Shown: in pieces, positions 1-11,475 of the stretch
Layout: each line of letters starts with the position of its first letter
How positions within the stretch are numbered: position 1 is the stretch's first letter
Origin: Gloeophyllum trabeum ATCC 11539
Lineage: Eukaryota; Basidiomycota; Agaricomycetes; Gloeophyllales; Gloeophyllaceae
Direction of reading: 5' to 3'
Assembly (NCBI RefSeq): GCF_000344685.1
Contig: NW_006920416.1
Location: 297,838 to 361,548, forward strand
DNA: 63,711 nucleotides
Position numbers and translations under genes: made by a program
The notes under the pieces: generated by a model
Database searches by the model: none
What the model saw: the letters and a program-made list of their open reading frames with translations, nothing else
What the model was told of the DNA's origin: nothing

Positions 1-315
1 GTACTTTCGGCTTGTTGAATGTCCTCCATCGCTGTGCTGCTATGGCAGTGAGCACCATATTTCAAAGGTACCCTTGAGTGCAGCAGACCCAAGGTTATAT
101 AGCATATGATCCGCAAAGGCATGGGTATGGAGTGATGCCCCTCCGGACATCTACAAGTCCTTACCTAGCCAATGAGCCCCGCGAGAGGCCGTCTGAAGTT
201 ACCCGAAAAGGGCATATTTGGCACGGACAAACAGCGCGCGCAGAAACGTGATGTTCAGTTTCTTATGCAAACGACTGTAGGCAATTCAGCCACCTGGAGT
301 TGGTGGCTCCATTGG

Positions 316-438
316 GCCTCAAAAGTACTAAGTTCCGGCATACATTCCGGCGTAGGCGGTCACTGGGGAGCCTCAAAAGTGCTAAGTCCGACAATGAAAT
401 GGCCAATTTTGGGGCCTCAAAAGTGCAAAAATCGGACA
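316..438. repeat. Short degenerate direct repeat, three copies
   Basis: The motif GCCTCAAAAGT followed by a short divergent tail occurs at about 316, 370 and 414, so spacing is 54 and 44 bases. I see no gene here. The rest of 1-600 holds nothing I can assign. Confidence 0.5.
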
Positions 439-605
439 TACATACATAGGAGATTCCCGGGTCCTGCTGCGGCGGTAGACCTACCATAGATACTACATGG
501 GGCAATGGTGAAATACATTGTAAAACCAGTCTCGTCAAACAGCGTCAAACCCATGTATTTACCATCATGCCTCTGAGGCACTAAAATTCATGAAAATGGA
601 CGTGT

Positions 606-1799
606 CACTAGGTGCCGCAAACTTCAGCTGTCCAGTTTCTCCGCGAGCAGGAGGTTGAGAGTAATCGGATACGAAGTCGGACCCCGAGACTCCCGTTCAA
701 TCCGTCGCAGAGCCGCCGAGAAAGTAGACAGAAGAGCTCCTGATGTCGCATCTCCCCAAGCCTGCCGCGAGCCACACATAATACAATTAGGAGTGAGGCT
801 ATGATCTGAGGGAACGTCAGCGTATCCCTACACAATCATTGTATACGCCCACCTGGACTTGCAAAAGTAATTACATCATAATGTACTGTGCCGGGTGGTG
901 TAAGGCATATGTAACAAGCAAGGTCAGGATTGTAGCAGAGTAGAGGGCTGAAGATTCAATCATCATCGTCGCTACATTAACGTAGAGCGCCGAATGGGCT
1001 TCATCTGATGAGTAGTACACAAACCTCAGCCTGAATTGTCCCTGCGTCGCCCATTGCAAGTACCTAGCGCAGTCTTGATCTGCCGTCAGAGAAGCAGCAC
1101 TCGGCAGACAATGAGCAATGTGGCTATGATTGTATAGGACGCCGAGATTATCCAGCTTGACAGGGCAAAGGCAGCAGTGCCTTCAGAGAACAATGATCGA
1201 CCTGGAAGCGTGGACACCACGACTGTGATGATACCCATAGCTTTAAAAAGCACACGTCAATGTAAAGCACTAAGCAGAGGAGGTAGATACATACCGACAA
1301 CGCTTGAATACAAAGTGCACATCCCTACCATGATACATTTTCCGTACCTAATCTGTCTGTAGAAGACAATCAAGCGCCATAACTATCAGGGCGACGTTAG
1401 TGAAGCATTGTGTGCTGAACACACTCCCATTACCACGCACCATCAGTCCGTCAGCCATGACATTCGCAATAGTGAAGGCAGATGAAGATACATAACCGAT
1501 CGGCGTGGAGAACAGTTTGGCATGAATATATGCGGAAGGACCACCAGGGTAGTTTCGGCATACAACAAAGGCAAGGTACGTCGAGTATGAGTGCAGAACG
1601 AGATACGTGGTTCCAAGCCGGAACAGGACCGAAGTGAAAGTCAGGTACAGAATCATCCTCCGGCGACCAAAGTGACTTTTAGCTATCCAGAGACGCAGAA
1701 TTAGAAAGACCGACATGAAGCCATAAGCAACGCCCAGCACCGTGCTAGGCTGAGCAAAGTGAGTTCATCCACACACACTTCATGCTTGGCGTCATTCAT
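606..1799 (-). pseudogene. Decayed multi-pass membrane protein gene, paralogue of the gene at 6571-7810
   Basis: Read on the minus strand from an ATG at 1797-1799, this matches the intact gene at 6571-7810 along its whole length, including the same intron positions, for example the junction before LWRLI and the one before GIITVV. It carries several lesions that the paralogue lacks. There is a 1-base deletion near 1754, between the leader peptide and the first membrane segment. There is a TGA at 1086-1088 where the paralogue has an arginine CGA. There is a TAA at 871-873 where the paralogue has histidine. A further 1-base deletion near 760 sits just before the conserved RAWQATTSG-like tail. 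The remaining frames still encode long hydrophobic segments. I call it a pseudogene because the lesions are independent and fall inside exons. The functional family has no assigned role that I know of. Confidence 0.8.
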
Positions 1800-3604
1800 G
1801 CTGGCTTCTCGACGTAGCGGGTGGGCTGGTGAGAGTTCCGAGGGAGTCTGGGGATGCGAACAAATAAGTAGCGCGAGCCGTAGCTGGAGTCCCCAGGCCT
1901 CTGAATACACTAGACACCATAGTGGGGCCGCCCTCGTTCGCCCTAATGTCTGAGATATAGCATCTGTTCGCGCACGCGCCGGTGGTAAGATTACAGACGC
2001 CAAACATGACCCTTTGGGAGAAGCACATCCTCGAGGAGACACGAAAAAAGAGTACCTCCATGGTATTGGCTTCCACGCATCATTGGGTGAACAAGAGCAG
2101 ACGGGGCTGGCATGCGGAGTGGCGCTGCCTCACTAATATTCACGGGTTAAGCGTGAATATCGGAGTTGATGTGCTGACACATATTAACAATGGCCCACCG
2201 CGAAATCCCCTTGGCGTCATCTTAGAAGAGCTGTACTGGACTGCTACTCACCGTCTATTACTCCTCCTGATCATGGATTTGTCGGGGCCGATTTGTGGTC
2301 CGGCTCAGAGCTGCGTTTGGCCACAGCGTCCAAGTATAGCCCTGAGTCATGCACGCCATGGAGCTACAATCGATGACCACTTTGGCAACGGACTTTGTGG
2401 TACAACCGGAGAACAGACACTGACCCAGCAGAGATATCGTGGAAGGTGAGACGGGCGCTTCGCATTGTCCAGGGAGATGTAGCAGTTTGAAGCGTGATCC
2501 ATATCCTGGGCGGTCACTGATATCACCGCCCGAACCGGATAACGAGGAACCTGATAGATATTCGAGGCGCATTGACGTTTGGGAGACGGGTCAGATAGAA
2601 ACCTGCTACAAGCGCCCAGAACTATCGCGAGTTCCATGCATAGCTTTGGTAGCATCTTTGTTGCGTGTTTGATCGTCCTGCAATGTCAAAATACGGCTCG
2701 AACTACGGATTTGTCGGGAAACCCTTGGGAACGTGGTTACCATCAATAACAAGACAGAACAGCGGTGCGGAAGTACTGATACAGTCACCATACTTCATGC
2801 TGTGACAACCTGTAGAACAGCGGAAGACTAAGCCGAAAGATGGGAAAGGTAAGCGTGGACTACCCTTGTGCGTTAAAAGAGACATGACAGTAAAGACCGA
2901 CGCACCTCCAAGGTATTTGCCGAGTCTAAGAGAGTGGAGAGGTCAGCGAGCTCAGTTTGCTCGAAGCTGTCTCACAGTGTACCTCGAAGAGATCGCTGAG
3001 TCGCTTTCAAAATTATGGATGGGCAGGAGACATCGCTTCGAGCCTCCGACTAAATTCGCACATCGTGCACAATCAAAAGTCGTACGGGAGGAACGACTCG
3101 GATCTGTCGCATAAGCATGGGCGTAGCCAGGAAGTACGTATAAGGGAACATCGATATCATCCATCTGGCTCTTCCAAGTCCTATCCGCGGCGCTGCATCT
3201 CAAAAATACAATGCTGGAGTAAGCTGAATGAGAATCGGTGGGACTGGATGATCCACACAATTGATGTCTCTTTCAGTTGTCCATGAAGCTCTTTAAAAAT
3301 TGACAGCCGGTGCGATATCAGTTTTTAAGAGGGAGATTGGCGCTTTTAGAGTAGTTACAATCCTGACTCAAGCGAGGAAAGGTACAAAAGACAAAGATGG
3401 TCAATGACGGCGGTCCAGTGCCACAAGTCATGTAAATGTAAGCGTTAACGCTTGTATGGATGTGGCGGAGTGTTGGGGGTTCACCATGCCGTGACCGGCT
3501 TTCTCCGGAGGTACGCAGCGGACTCGGGACACCCTCCATCTCAACTGTCTCCTGCTCGCCGTGTCTGCCTGAACCGCCTGAGCCGTCCCCAGTCATCCGA
3601 GTCG
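1800..3604. other. Intergenic, no gene assigned
   Basis: Short frames only. They are overlapping, mostly lack an ATG, and look like no family I recognise. The first part would hold the promoter of the decayed minus-strand gene. The last part is the PXR1 promoter and 5' leader. Confidence 0.4.
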
Positions 3605-5009
3605 ATGGGTCTTTCCGGACGAAAAGAAAAGCAGAGGATTCCTCACGACCCGAGGAACTTATCCTGGGCAGACAGTGAGTCCGACGGGTAGTGAAATGAA
3701 AGAGTCGTTCGATCGGTTTGACCTCTAGATGCTGCCAAGTTCGGCCAGGCGTATCTGCAAAAGTTCGGATGGGACACCTCAAAAGGCCTCGGGGCCAACT
3801 CGGATGGCCGGACGTCACATATCAAGGTCTCGCAGAAGCTGGACATGATGGGTATCGGCGCGCAGCACCAGAAGGACCCGAACGGGATTGCTTGGAAGCA
3901 GAATAACGATTTCGAGCGGTTACTACGGCGGCTGAATGCGTCTGGTGACGAAGCTGGCGCTTTGGACGACGAGAATGCAGTTGGGACGAAGGTGGCAGGT
4001 TTTGCGAAGGCAGGTAATGAGCAAGAGACCGAGGAGGTGGGAGAGAAACGGAAGACACGGGACGAGGATGACGGGCAGGAAAAGCGGAAAAAGAAAAAGA
4101 AGAGGCGGGCGGACGACGAGTCAGTGGGGGTGGACAAAGGCTCAGAGGTTGAGGCTAGCGAGAACGAGGGACACAGTGCGGAGAAAAGGGAGGAGAGAAG
4201 AAAGCGGGATAAGGAAGGGAAACGTGAAAAGTCTGGTAAGAAACGCAAGGAGAAGAAAGAGAAGAAGGGAGAGCGTGAAGGAGAGACCGAGGGGGGAACG
4301 GCAGACATGGATGAGAAGTCGCCTTCGACCAGTGCCTCGTCCTCAAGCACGGCACCAGTCTCGGAGAAGAAGGCTGGTTCAGTCCGGCCTTTGGCGTACG
4401 TTCTATAACGCTTGCCTACTATAAGTGAGGGCTCACATAGCACTCGTCACTTGCAGCCATCGCGCCCGTCTCATACGGCACAAGAGGATGGCCTATCAGG
4501 ACGCCGCCGCAGTCTCCGAAATCTTGGGTCTGTCACGATCCGCTTCGATGACCGCGTCTCAGTCACCTATGACGCCTGCTGAAGTCGACTCTGTTCTCTC
4601 CCCGAATGTCGATACCCTGCACCTACTCACGACATCGTCCAAGAGCGTTATGGACTACTTTAAGGAAAAGTTGCTCGCTAAATCTGGGACGCCTACTCCG
4701 ACCGGTTCTCGCCCTGATACCCCTCTCAATGCTGGGATTGGGATGGCGAGGAGAGACGAGGACGACGCGGCTCCTCGGATGGGACTCGGAGGTGCCAAGT
4801 CGATGATGTCGATGTTCACTTCGGCATCCTCGTCTGTCCCTCTTTCGCACGAACCTTCAGGTGACGACCAAGATTCCGTCCCTCGTTCCCCTGTGACAGA
4901 CGTGGCGGGCGATGAGGACCGCGGGTCGTGCGACAAGGCGGAAGCTAAGAAAAGGAAGAAGAAGGATAAAAAGGAAAAGAAAAACAAGCAGAGGCGAGAG
5001 CATTCTTAG
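3605..5009 (+). CDS. PXR1: PINX1/PXR1-type G-patch protein
   Basis: Predicted 429 residues in three exons: 3605-3674, 3729-4395 and 4457-5009. The start is chosen because it begins with the family N-terminus, MGLSGRKEKQRIPHDPRNLSW. The first intron interrupts this and splices directly into the G-patch (AKFGQAYLQKFGWDTSKGLG, then MMGIGAQHQKDPNGIAW). Next comes a long lysine/glutamate tract (EKRKKKKKRR). After the second intron there is the conserved segment HRARLIRHKRMA leading into AAAVSEILGL. The C-terminus is a second basic stretch (KKRKKKDKKEKK), likely a nucleolar signal. In yeast and animals this family works in rRNA and snoRNA 3' processing, activates the Prp43 helicase through the G-patch, and binds telomerase. 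The function here is by homology. The acidic/basic low-complexity middle is poorly conserved. Confidence 0.9.
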
Positions 5010-6570
5010 ATGCTTGTGGAAACGGGTATAACCCCGTGTACATTCCTGCTGGCCGTCTGTTCATCTTTTTTCTAGGTTTTATTTTGTATAGACCATACCC
5101 TCCCAGCTTGTCGATTCTGGACCCACCCTGATGACAGCGCTTCGCCATACCACGCGGGTCGAGTCTCTCGAAGTTATGTCTCCTGTCCGTTTTTTGGTCT
5201 GAGATGTGCCCCTCACGAACCGTCGCGAATCTCACATTTTCGAGGCATCTGTCGGTTATTGCGAAGGCGACCTTCGGTTTGTCGGACATGGTTAGTGAGC
5301 GCCCTGTGGTGCAGAGTGGCAACTTTCCTACACAGAAGGCCTTTGTGGTCTGAGTTCCGGGCGTAAGCTATCGTGGCTGACCCCTCATTGTGTTGGTCAA
5401 TATATGCGAGGCAGCACGACGCTTTCAGTAATTCCTTGCTGCGTTCAAGCGCTACACTGCTATATGACATTGGGAGTACACACCCTTCCTCTCACTGTCT
5501 CGGCACACATATTGGATGACTGAACCGTGACCTCAGCACTGACAACTGTTCGCTTTTCTGCTTCCCCTCATGGATGCTATTGGGCTGCTTATCAGGTGGC
5601 TTCAGGTGACTATCGAGGTGTTGGGTTATCCTGCTTTCACTTCAACTCGCAGAAGGCTTTCCTCGAAAGAAAGGCATGTCACGGTTGTTGTTGTGTGCTC
5701 CTGAGTCTCGCGGGGGACGTCCGTACGGTGGGCAGCTTCAATCATAGTTTGGCCTACAAGGATGGTCGAGCAGGGAATGACGCCTTGCTCGCTATGCATG
5801 GTGCTTGCATCGGTTATGAGGAGCTCGTCACGTGGTTTGATATGGCGCATCCTTCAGATTAGGGTCATGTTGTCTAACGCCTGTTTGTGTCCTATACCAG
5901 GTTTCTCGGAATTCGAGACGGACGACGATATCAGGGACGTGCTTCGCATGGATTCCGACCAATCTGCTATGCCCACCCTAGAAGATGTGATGCTCTGCCA
6001 ACTCACTTGCCATTCTATCTCTGCTCGCACTAATATTTGCTTTCCGCATTGCTACACAAAGTTTGTTTCTGATATTAGATGATTGATTGCAGCCCCACTG
6101 ACATACCACGAGTTTGATTTATAGCTATACTTAGATGTCGTGACCAAACGCCGATGAAAGGCGGGGAAGGAGGAATAGAAGGTGGGTAGCAAACAAGCAC
6201 ACCTATTCTCATTGACGTTGAGATGACACCGAGGGGAATTAGCGGTAGGTCATCGTCAACATGTGTTGCCATATCACCTCCGACGACGCAAGGTACACGT
6301 GAAGGCAGTCCCCACTCCGCGTCAGCGCTCCTCCCATCTTCTCCTGTTCATCGAACATTTTGTAGAAGCACACACTACTCCAGCCATTCAAAATTCTTCC
6401 CATCTGCCCGAGAATCTGCTTCTCAATGATCATCATTACTTCTTTAGCATGGGTACTGACGCTGGAAGTATTCTTAGGTTTCAGCCCTCCGGCTATTTAT
6501 TTGTTTGCATCCTCGAACGTGAACTGGGTCGCTCACCAGCCAACCCCGTCACGTACATCCAGAAGTCCAC
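5010..6570. other. Intergenic, possible unassigned exons
   Basis: A frame around 5905-6080, behind a good acceptor (CCTATACCAG) and reading GFSEFETDDDIRDV, could be a terminal exon. I find no convincing upstream exon or ATG and recognise no family. A TATTTAT stretch near 6494 is a possible TATA element for the next gene. Confidence 0.3.
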
Positions 6571-7810
6571 ATGAATGAAACCAAGTATGAAATGCGTGTG
6601 GATGCTCTCTCTCTGCTCGGACCCAGCACGGTTCTTGACGCTGCCTATGGCTTCATGTCCCTCTTGTTCTCGTTCTGCTTTTACTATCTCTGGATAGCAA
6701 TAAGTCGTTTCGGTCTCCACATGGTGTCCTTATACCTGGCCTACATTTCGGTCATGTTCCTGGCTGGGACCACGTATCTCATTATATCTACGTACACGGT
6801 GTACATGGCCTTCATCGTACACCCAAACTACCCTGCGGGTTCTTCAGCGTATATCCACACCGAGCCATTCTCTACGCCGATAGGTATTGCACGTACCACG
6901 GCCTTCGCAATCACGAGCCTCCTGGCTGATGGGTTGATGGTACGTGTGAGTAATGTTCATTATGCACCGTCCTCACCCTGTCCTGTTCAGCTGTGGCGCT
7001 TGATTATCTTCTACAGCCATGCCAGGTATGGAAAATGGATTGTGGCAGGGGCGTGCACTCTATATTCAGGCGTGCTTGGCATGTATCTGCATATTTAGCT
7101 CGGTATCACCTGTCTAATCCGAGTTCGTCCCAGTTACGGGAGTCGCCACAGTTGTAGAGACCTCGCTTCCAGGTAGATCCATCTACTCTGGAGCCGCCAC
7201 GGATGTCGGTCTGTCGTACTGGGTGCTCTCGGTGATCCATACGATCTTAGCCACGCTCCTGATCGTGTCTCGAGTGTTGATTGTCCGATGGCGGACAAAG
7301 GACCTGTTAGGTATCCCAAGATATGATCGGCGGAAAACAAGTATCTCAGACTGACCGTATGTGTTCTGCTCATCAGGTGAATCTCAGTCGGCACTATATG
7401 TTAGCGTCGCGACCATGATGGTCGAATCGTCGTCTCTCTACTCTGCTACAGTGCTAACCTTCTTGGTTGCGTACGTTTTACACCACCCGGCGCAGTACAT
7501 CATGATACACTTACTGTCGCAAGTCCAGGTGGGGACCCATGATCCTTGCCTTTCCTCTCGGGTTTCGCTGACAGTGCTTCAGAAAATAGCTCCGTTCCTT
7601 ATCATATTTCGAGTGGCTCGCGGCAGGGCCTGGCAAGCCACGACCTCAGGAGCGCTCGTGTCGACCTTCTCAGCCTCCCCGCAACGAAGTGAAGAGGCAT
7701 CTCGAGGTCCGACTGCGTATCCGATTGGTCTTGGCATAGTGACACCTTCTGCTCGCGGCCAGCTTGGCCAGCTAAAGTGTTCCGCGTCTAGTGAGCTATC
7801 CTCTGACTGA
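6571..7810 (+). CDS. Basidiomycete multi-pass membrane protein of unknown function
   Basis: Predicted 337 residues in five exons: 6571-6939, 6991-7078, 7134-7310, 7377-7528 and 7583-7810. Hydrophobic segments suggest about seven membrane passes: one near residues 20-45 (VLDAAYGFMSLLF), then two before the first intron, one after LWRLIIFYSHARYGKW, one around VGLSYWVLSVIHTILATLL, and two in the last exons (ALYVSVATMMVES, then FLVAYVLHHPAQYI). The tail starts RVARGRAWQ. Families with this layout are common and expanded in Agaricomycetes, but I know of no established function. The second intron has a GC donor (G|GCATGT at 7079). The decayed paralogue at 606-1799 has GT at the same place, which supports the position. 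The last intron (54 bases) leaves an open frame if retained. Orientation is opposite to the paralogue. Confidence 0.75.
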
Positions 7811-8316
7811 GTTGCACAGTAGACATAGCGTGTCCCCTTGCTGTTGGACATATATCGCTTCTCGAACCACTATTACATGTCAAGCACATTGTAGCAGGAC
7901 TTCCCGGGTTCGCTGTTTCTTGCCTCCCCTTTCAACTACTTTCCGGAGGGTTGCGTGCGCACTACCGATACGAGCATGACTTGAAGCTGTCTGGCTTCGT
8001 AACAGATCGTCCTTTATGCCCGCAGATGACATTCACACTCACTTGCGACTCCTTTGCCACAAGACCAGTCGCAAGATGTCTACGCCGTGAGGGTATGATA
8101 TTACTTAGGAGAAAAACGTGGGGGCAATACGAGTATTTTACGCTGGCATTAAGAGAACACCAAGAATCCACTGCAGCCTATGATCCAATCTCAGCAGTGA
8201 TTCTACTCCGCGCTTTCCAACCTCACTTCGCGAGTTATGGGATCAAAGGGTGCAAACTGCCATACCCTTGAATACGTAGATATGTAAACTGCGCATTTAC
8301 GATAAATCGGACCAAC
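7811..8316. other. Intergenic between convergent genes
   Basis: About 500 bases separating two genes that point towards each other. I see no coding signal beyond short frames, and nothing recognisable. Confidence 0.4.
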
Positions 8317-9378
8317 TTACCCCTCATACGCTTTCAGTATGGCTCGGAGCTTCGCCTCGCCGTCCTCCGGGGACGGCGGCCAGTATTGTGACGTTGCAGG
8401 ATCGTGATGCGCGAAGATATATCTGAAGCAAAATCAGCACCTTGAACGCAAAACACCTCGAGATTAGAGGCAGCACAGCACGTACGGTACCAGAAAGGCC
8501 AGTTGGGTATTATCTCCAAGGGATTTCATACTTTCTGCAAGAATGGTGAGCGAACGGTGAAAGCGGGGACGTGGGTTAGTACCTTGGACCATTTCCTTGA
8601 TTGCATGAGGTGAGAAGTGCTTTCGGAGTTTCTCAGGACGGATAGCTTCAATCTGAGAAAATAAGAATTAAGGGTACGTGAGGAGCTCGACAGGCTCTAG
8701 GCCTTTACCTGAGTCCTCATTTGCTTGACCATCTTTGGGCCAAAGGCCAGGCATTCGCGAACAGACATGGCAGAGTATATCTCAGGATTCTGGCCATTTG
8801 TGACCTGCTCAAGCTGACGCGCTAATAAAAAGACACCCCATGCATACCTCTGTATAGCCTTGCACGATAGTGCGCAGACGTTCGAGGGACTCCTGAAAAA
8901 TCTGTGTGTCGGGATTGCATGCCCCCGACAAGATGACTTCCAGAGACTCCCCGGATTCTGTACAACGCTTGAAGAATCGGGAGTCGCCTAAATCTGGAGT
9001 ATCAGACCCGCGGGTTATGGATGCATGCATAGTCATGATATTTTACCTTGAAAATGCGCCCTCATGAGATTGCAGAACAAGCTCACGTACGATAGATAGT
9101 CTTTGAACGACGGATGAGACGAGCCGATTTCGCCAGCAATCTGGTGGATATTATTCATCCCTCGGATCAAGGTATTCTGGGGGGATGGTCAGTCTCGGAG
9201 TCGTATAACGCCAGCAGTAACGACCTTCATCAAGGACATTAACTGTGGCACCAGCTCAAATGGACTATGTTATATTTGATCAGTGTCACAGAACACCAGG
9301 GGCAAGAAAAGAATAAACTGACTCCTTCGCATCTAGGTCGCCCGGCCAGACAGGCAAAGTGTCGAGCGGGAAAGACAT
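8317..9378 (-). CDS. Hemerythrin-like (HHE-type) domain protein with an incomplete metal site
   Basis: Predicted 230 residues in eight exons read from 9378 down: 9378-9323, 9264-9225, 9176-9047, 8993-8848, 8804-8709, 8652-8583, 8534-8486 and 8422-8317. All junctions keep frame with GT-AG introns. The N-terminus MSFPLDTLPVWPGDLDAKD, then PFELVPQLMSLM and NTLIRGMNNI, then the helix YLSYVSLFCNLMRAHF and the C-terminal FAHHDPATSQYWPP, resemble Agaricomycete proteins annotated as hemerythrin-like, which fold as a four-helix bundle binding two irons. Several expected ligands look missing. The residue before NTLIRG is lysine where I expect histidine. The HH..EE-type motif is reduced to RAHFQDLGDSRFF. 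A later histidine region reads CNPDTQIFQ. If the family call is right, this copy may not bind a di-iron centre. Comparison is from memory of the family, so ligand loss needs an alignment. Confidence 0.6.
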
Positions 9379-9448
9379 GTTGACGATGAAGAAGTAATAT
9401 GGCGAACGGGAATGTGTAAATGAGAGGATGCACGCGTCGTACCGCTCC

Positions 9449-9455
9449 CTTTATA
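9449..9455 (-). promoter_or_regulatory. TATA box of the hemerythrin-like gene
   Basis: TATAAAG on the minus strand, about 71 bases upstream of the chosen ATG at 9378. The same word at the same spacing precedes the divergent gene at 9971, which supports both starts. Confidence 0.6.
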
Positions 9456-9897
9456 CTTACGACAAGTGGCGATGCCACAGCGCACAAAGAAGTGTGGCTC
9501 GGTGGCTGTGGGCGTCCCATAGTGATCGAACAAAGAACCATTGTGATATGTAGGAATCATCCCTAAAGGTTTTCAGACATATGGAGTGGCTTATCGCTGA
9601 TAGTTGACATTCTTTCGCCAGAGGTCTCTCTCCGTGCTTTGTCGGTAAACGATGGGCTGAGAGCGTTTTTCAGTCATTCACGCTGTATTCACGACTGTCC
9701 GACTGTCCCACCTGGAAGCAAAGCACCATTCAGGATTGAGCGAATAGGTAAATCGGTGACAAGATATCATACTTGATCATCTCCTCCATGAAGGACGGTT
9801 CTAAATTTAGCGCGATGGTACGGAGGAAGCTCCGGTCCATTCATAGTGAGATACAATGACGGGTCACTCTCCCAGGGAGCTGAGTGGTATAAAGATA

Positions 9898-9904
9898 CCT
9901 TCCC
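9898..9904 (+). promoter_or_regulatory. TATA box of the first IPQDV-family gene
   Basis: TATAAAG about 73 bases upstream of the ATG at 9971. Together with the box at 9449-9455 it marks a divergent promoter region of about 590 bases. Confidence 0.6.
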
Positions 9905-9970
9905 TGACACTGGCTGTGACCCACTGACATCTCCTAGCTGTCCCCACATACTTCGAAGTCGATCAACAAC

Positions 9971-10288
9971 ATGAGTTTCCTCTCTGACCTCGGTGAGCGT
10001 CCTGGTCCAATGCACCGACCTGTACTCTAGGCTAATTGAATCGTAGCAAACGATGTCGAAAACCTGCCAGACGATGCCGCTCGCATGACCGGCGAAGGCG
10101 TCGGTGACGTTGAGAGTATCCCCCAGGACGCCGTTCGAGACGTACAAGATATTCCACAAGATGTCGACAGGAGCGTCGACAATGCCGCAACCGATGTGGG
10201 GGATACAGTGGGAGATGTGCAGAGGTTCGACAACGGGGTGGACAATTCGTACGACCAAGGGAGAAACGAGGGGAGATATGGAAACTGA
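9971..10288 (+). CDS. IPQDV-family small acidic repeat protein, copy 1
   Basis: Predicted 87 residues in two exons, 9971-9992 and 10047-10288, joined by a phase-1 intron. Exon 1 encodes only MSFLSDL. Exon 2 encodes the shared module: NDVENLPDDAARMTGEGVGDV, two IPQD repeats, then RFDNGVDNSYDQGRNEG near the end. The protein is highly acidic and hydrophilic, has no cysteine and no signal peptide, and its short V-x-D/E-I-P-Q-D repeats suggest an amphipathic or disordered chain. I do not recognise a named family. Three relatives follow at 11476, 12481 and 17197. Compared with copies 3 and 4 it lacks an internal segment containing YDRAKYG. A cell-surface, stress-protectant (LEA-like) or scaffold role is possible, but nothing in the sequence decides it. 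Confidence 0.75.
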
Positions 10289-11030
10289 CGAGACGGCATG
10301 GCTGGGATAGCCGTGGATGACAAACGTTGATGTATGAGTACTGCGCGGAAGACGGCGGAATACGATGAAACAGAGCTTTCGTCGGTGTCCTCTTCTGAGT
10401 CTGACTGGAGGCATTGAAGGATCGCCCGATCCGCAACTGCTCCAGGCTAGTCCTAACCTCCAAGTGCATACGGCGTACAAGCTATGATACTCGGGAGGGT
10501 TACAAGACCGCTTGTCAGACCATCAGGATAAGTATGGGGGGAATGAATGAGGCGCGTCACCAGGATGAACATATCCAGCGGGGAGACACGGCGATGCGAC
10601 ATATGCATATGCAAGACCACCTGAGGCCAGTAACATCATTTGCCTATACGACTCCATCGGCGTGAGCCAGCAGTCACCATAGCGATGGGAGAAAGAAGCA
10701 ATGCGCTGGAGCCCGTGCGGGTCCAGCGGATCCGGGATACTTCCTCGTGAGGTAGCGTCGATACGCTCAGGCAGAAAATGTTTTGCTTTAGACGATGTAG
10801 TTTCTGGGAGCACCCAGGCCGATGGCCATAACCCGATAGATTACCTAGAATTCATAGTCAATTAGAATGGAGGCATAGAGGCCAATAGGAGTCGTACATA
10901 CTCGGCCGTGTGCCCACAACGGTTCTAAATATAGCGCAAACCTAAGAAACAAAGCCCCAACTCTTGCAGCGGTGGATACCCTAGGTAATCATGACGGTGC
11001 ACCATGATTTCTCGGGGATCTGGGAGGTAA
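10289..11030. other. Intergenic
   Basis: No supported gene. Frames on both strands are short and start at non-ATG codons or lack splice context. Confidence 0.4.
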
Positions 11031-11323
11031 TAGAGAGTATTTGCAGGAGGCGAAGTCAACTTTAGCTATCTGATCTGACACGAGATCTTAGGCGAAGTGA
11101 AAACAGCAGTGGTGCGCGTCGGAGCCATTCGCGGAAAAAGCTGGGGATACATTGGAAACTCTGACACAGCATATTACCCTATACGTAGGTATACACCCAA
11201 TGCTAACGGGTAGGTGGTGCAGAATATCATATTTTTGGTGTTTGTGGTGCATTCGCATTATCCGAAGTGGGCTGTCTGCTAAGCGGAAAAAGTGTCCACT
11301 TTGCCTCCTGCAAATACTCTCTA
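11031..11323. mobile_element. MITE-like element bounded by 26-base inverted repeats
   Basis: TAGAGAGTATTTGCAGGAGG starts the left arm at 11031-11056. Its reverse complement ends at 11323 (right arm 11298-11323), with one mismatch over 26 bases. The 293-base interval has no open frame of note. Both outer flanks contain AAT (GTAAT before, AATAAG after), a possible short target duplication. The size and terminal repeats fit a miniature inverted-repeat transposable element, but no second copy is present in the window. It ends about 90 bases before the splice donor of the next gene's leader intron. Confidence 0.5.
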
Positions 11324-11475
11324 ATAAGTGCACGAGACAGGATCACTACCTTGCAGTAGCAATCTCTCCAACACCTATTCCACACTCACATTAGCATATC
11401 ATTCTCTTCAACTCAGTGCGTAGCCTAGGAGAACCAGCTCAAAATCACGGCTAACACAGATATCGTCTTACAGAT

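Noticed and set aside
3643..4443. 266-codon open frame on the minus strand
   Set aside because: Antisense shadow of the lysine/glutamate-rich part of the PXR1 gene, giving Ser/Phe/Leu repeats with no family match.
5527..5862. 111-codon plus-strand frame
   Set aside because: Begins at GTG, has no splice-linked partner and no recognisable motif.
9767..10480. 237-codon minus-strand frame
   Set aside because: Overlaps IPQDV copy 1 and its promoter. The plus-strand gene has a TATA box, splice sites and three paralogues.
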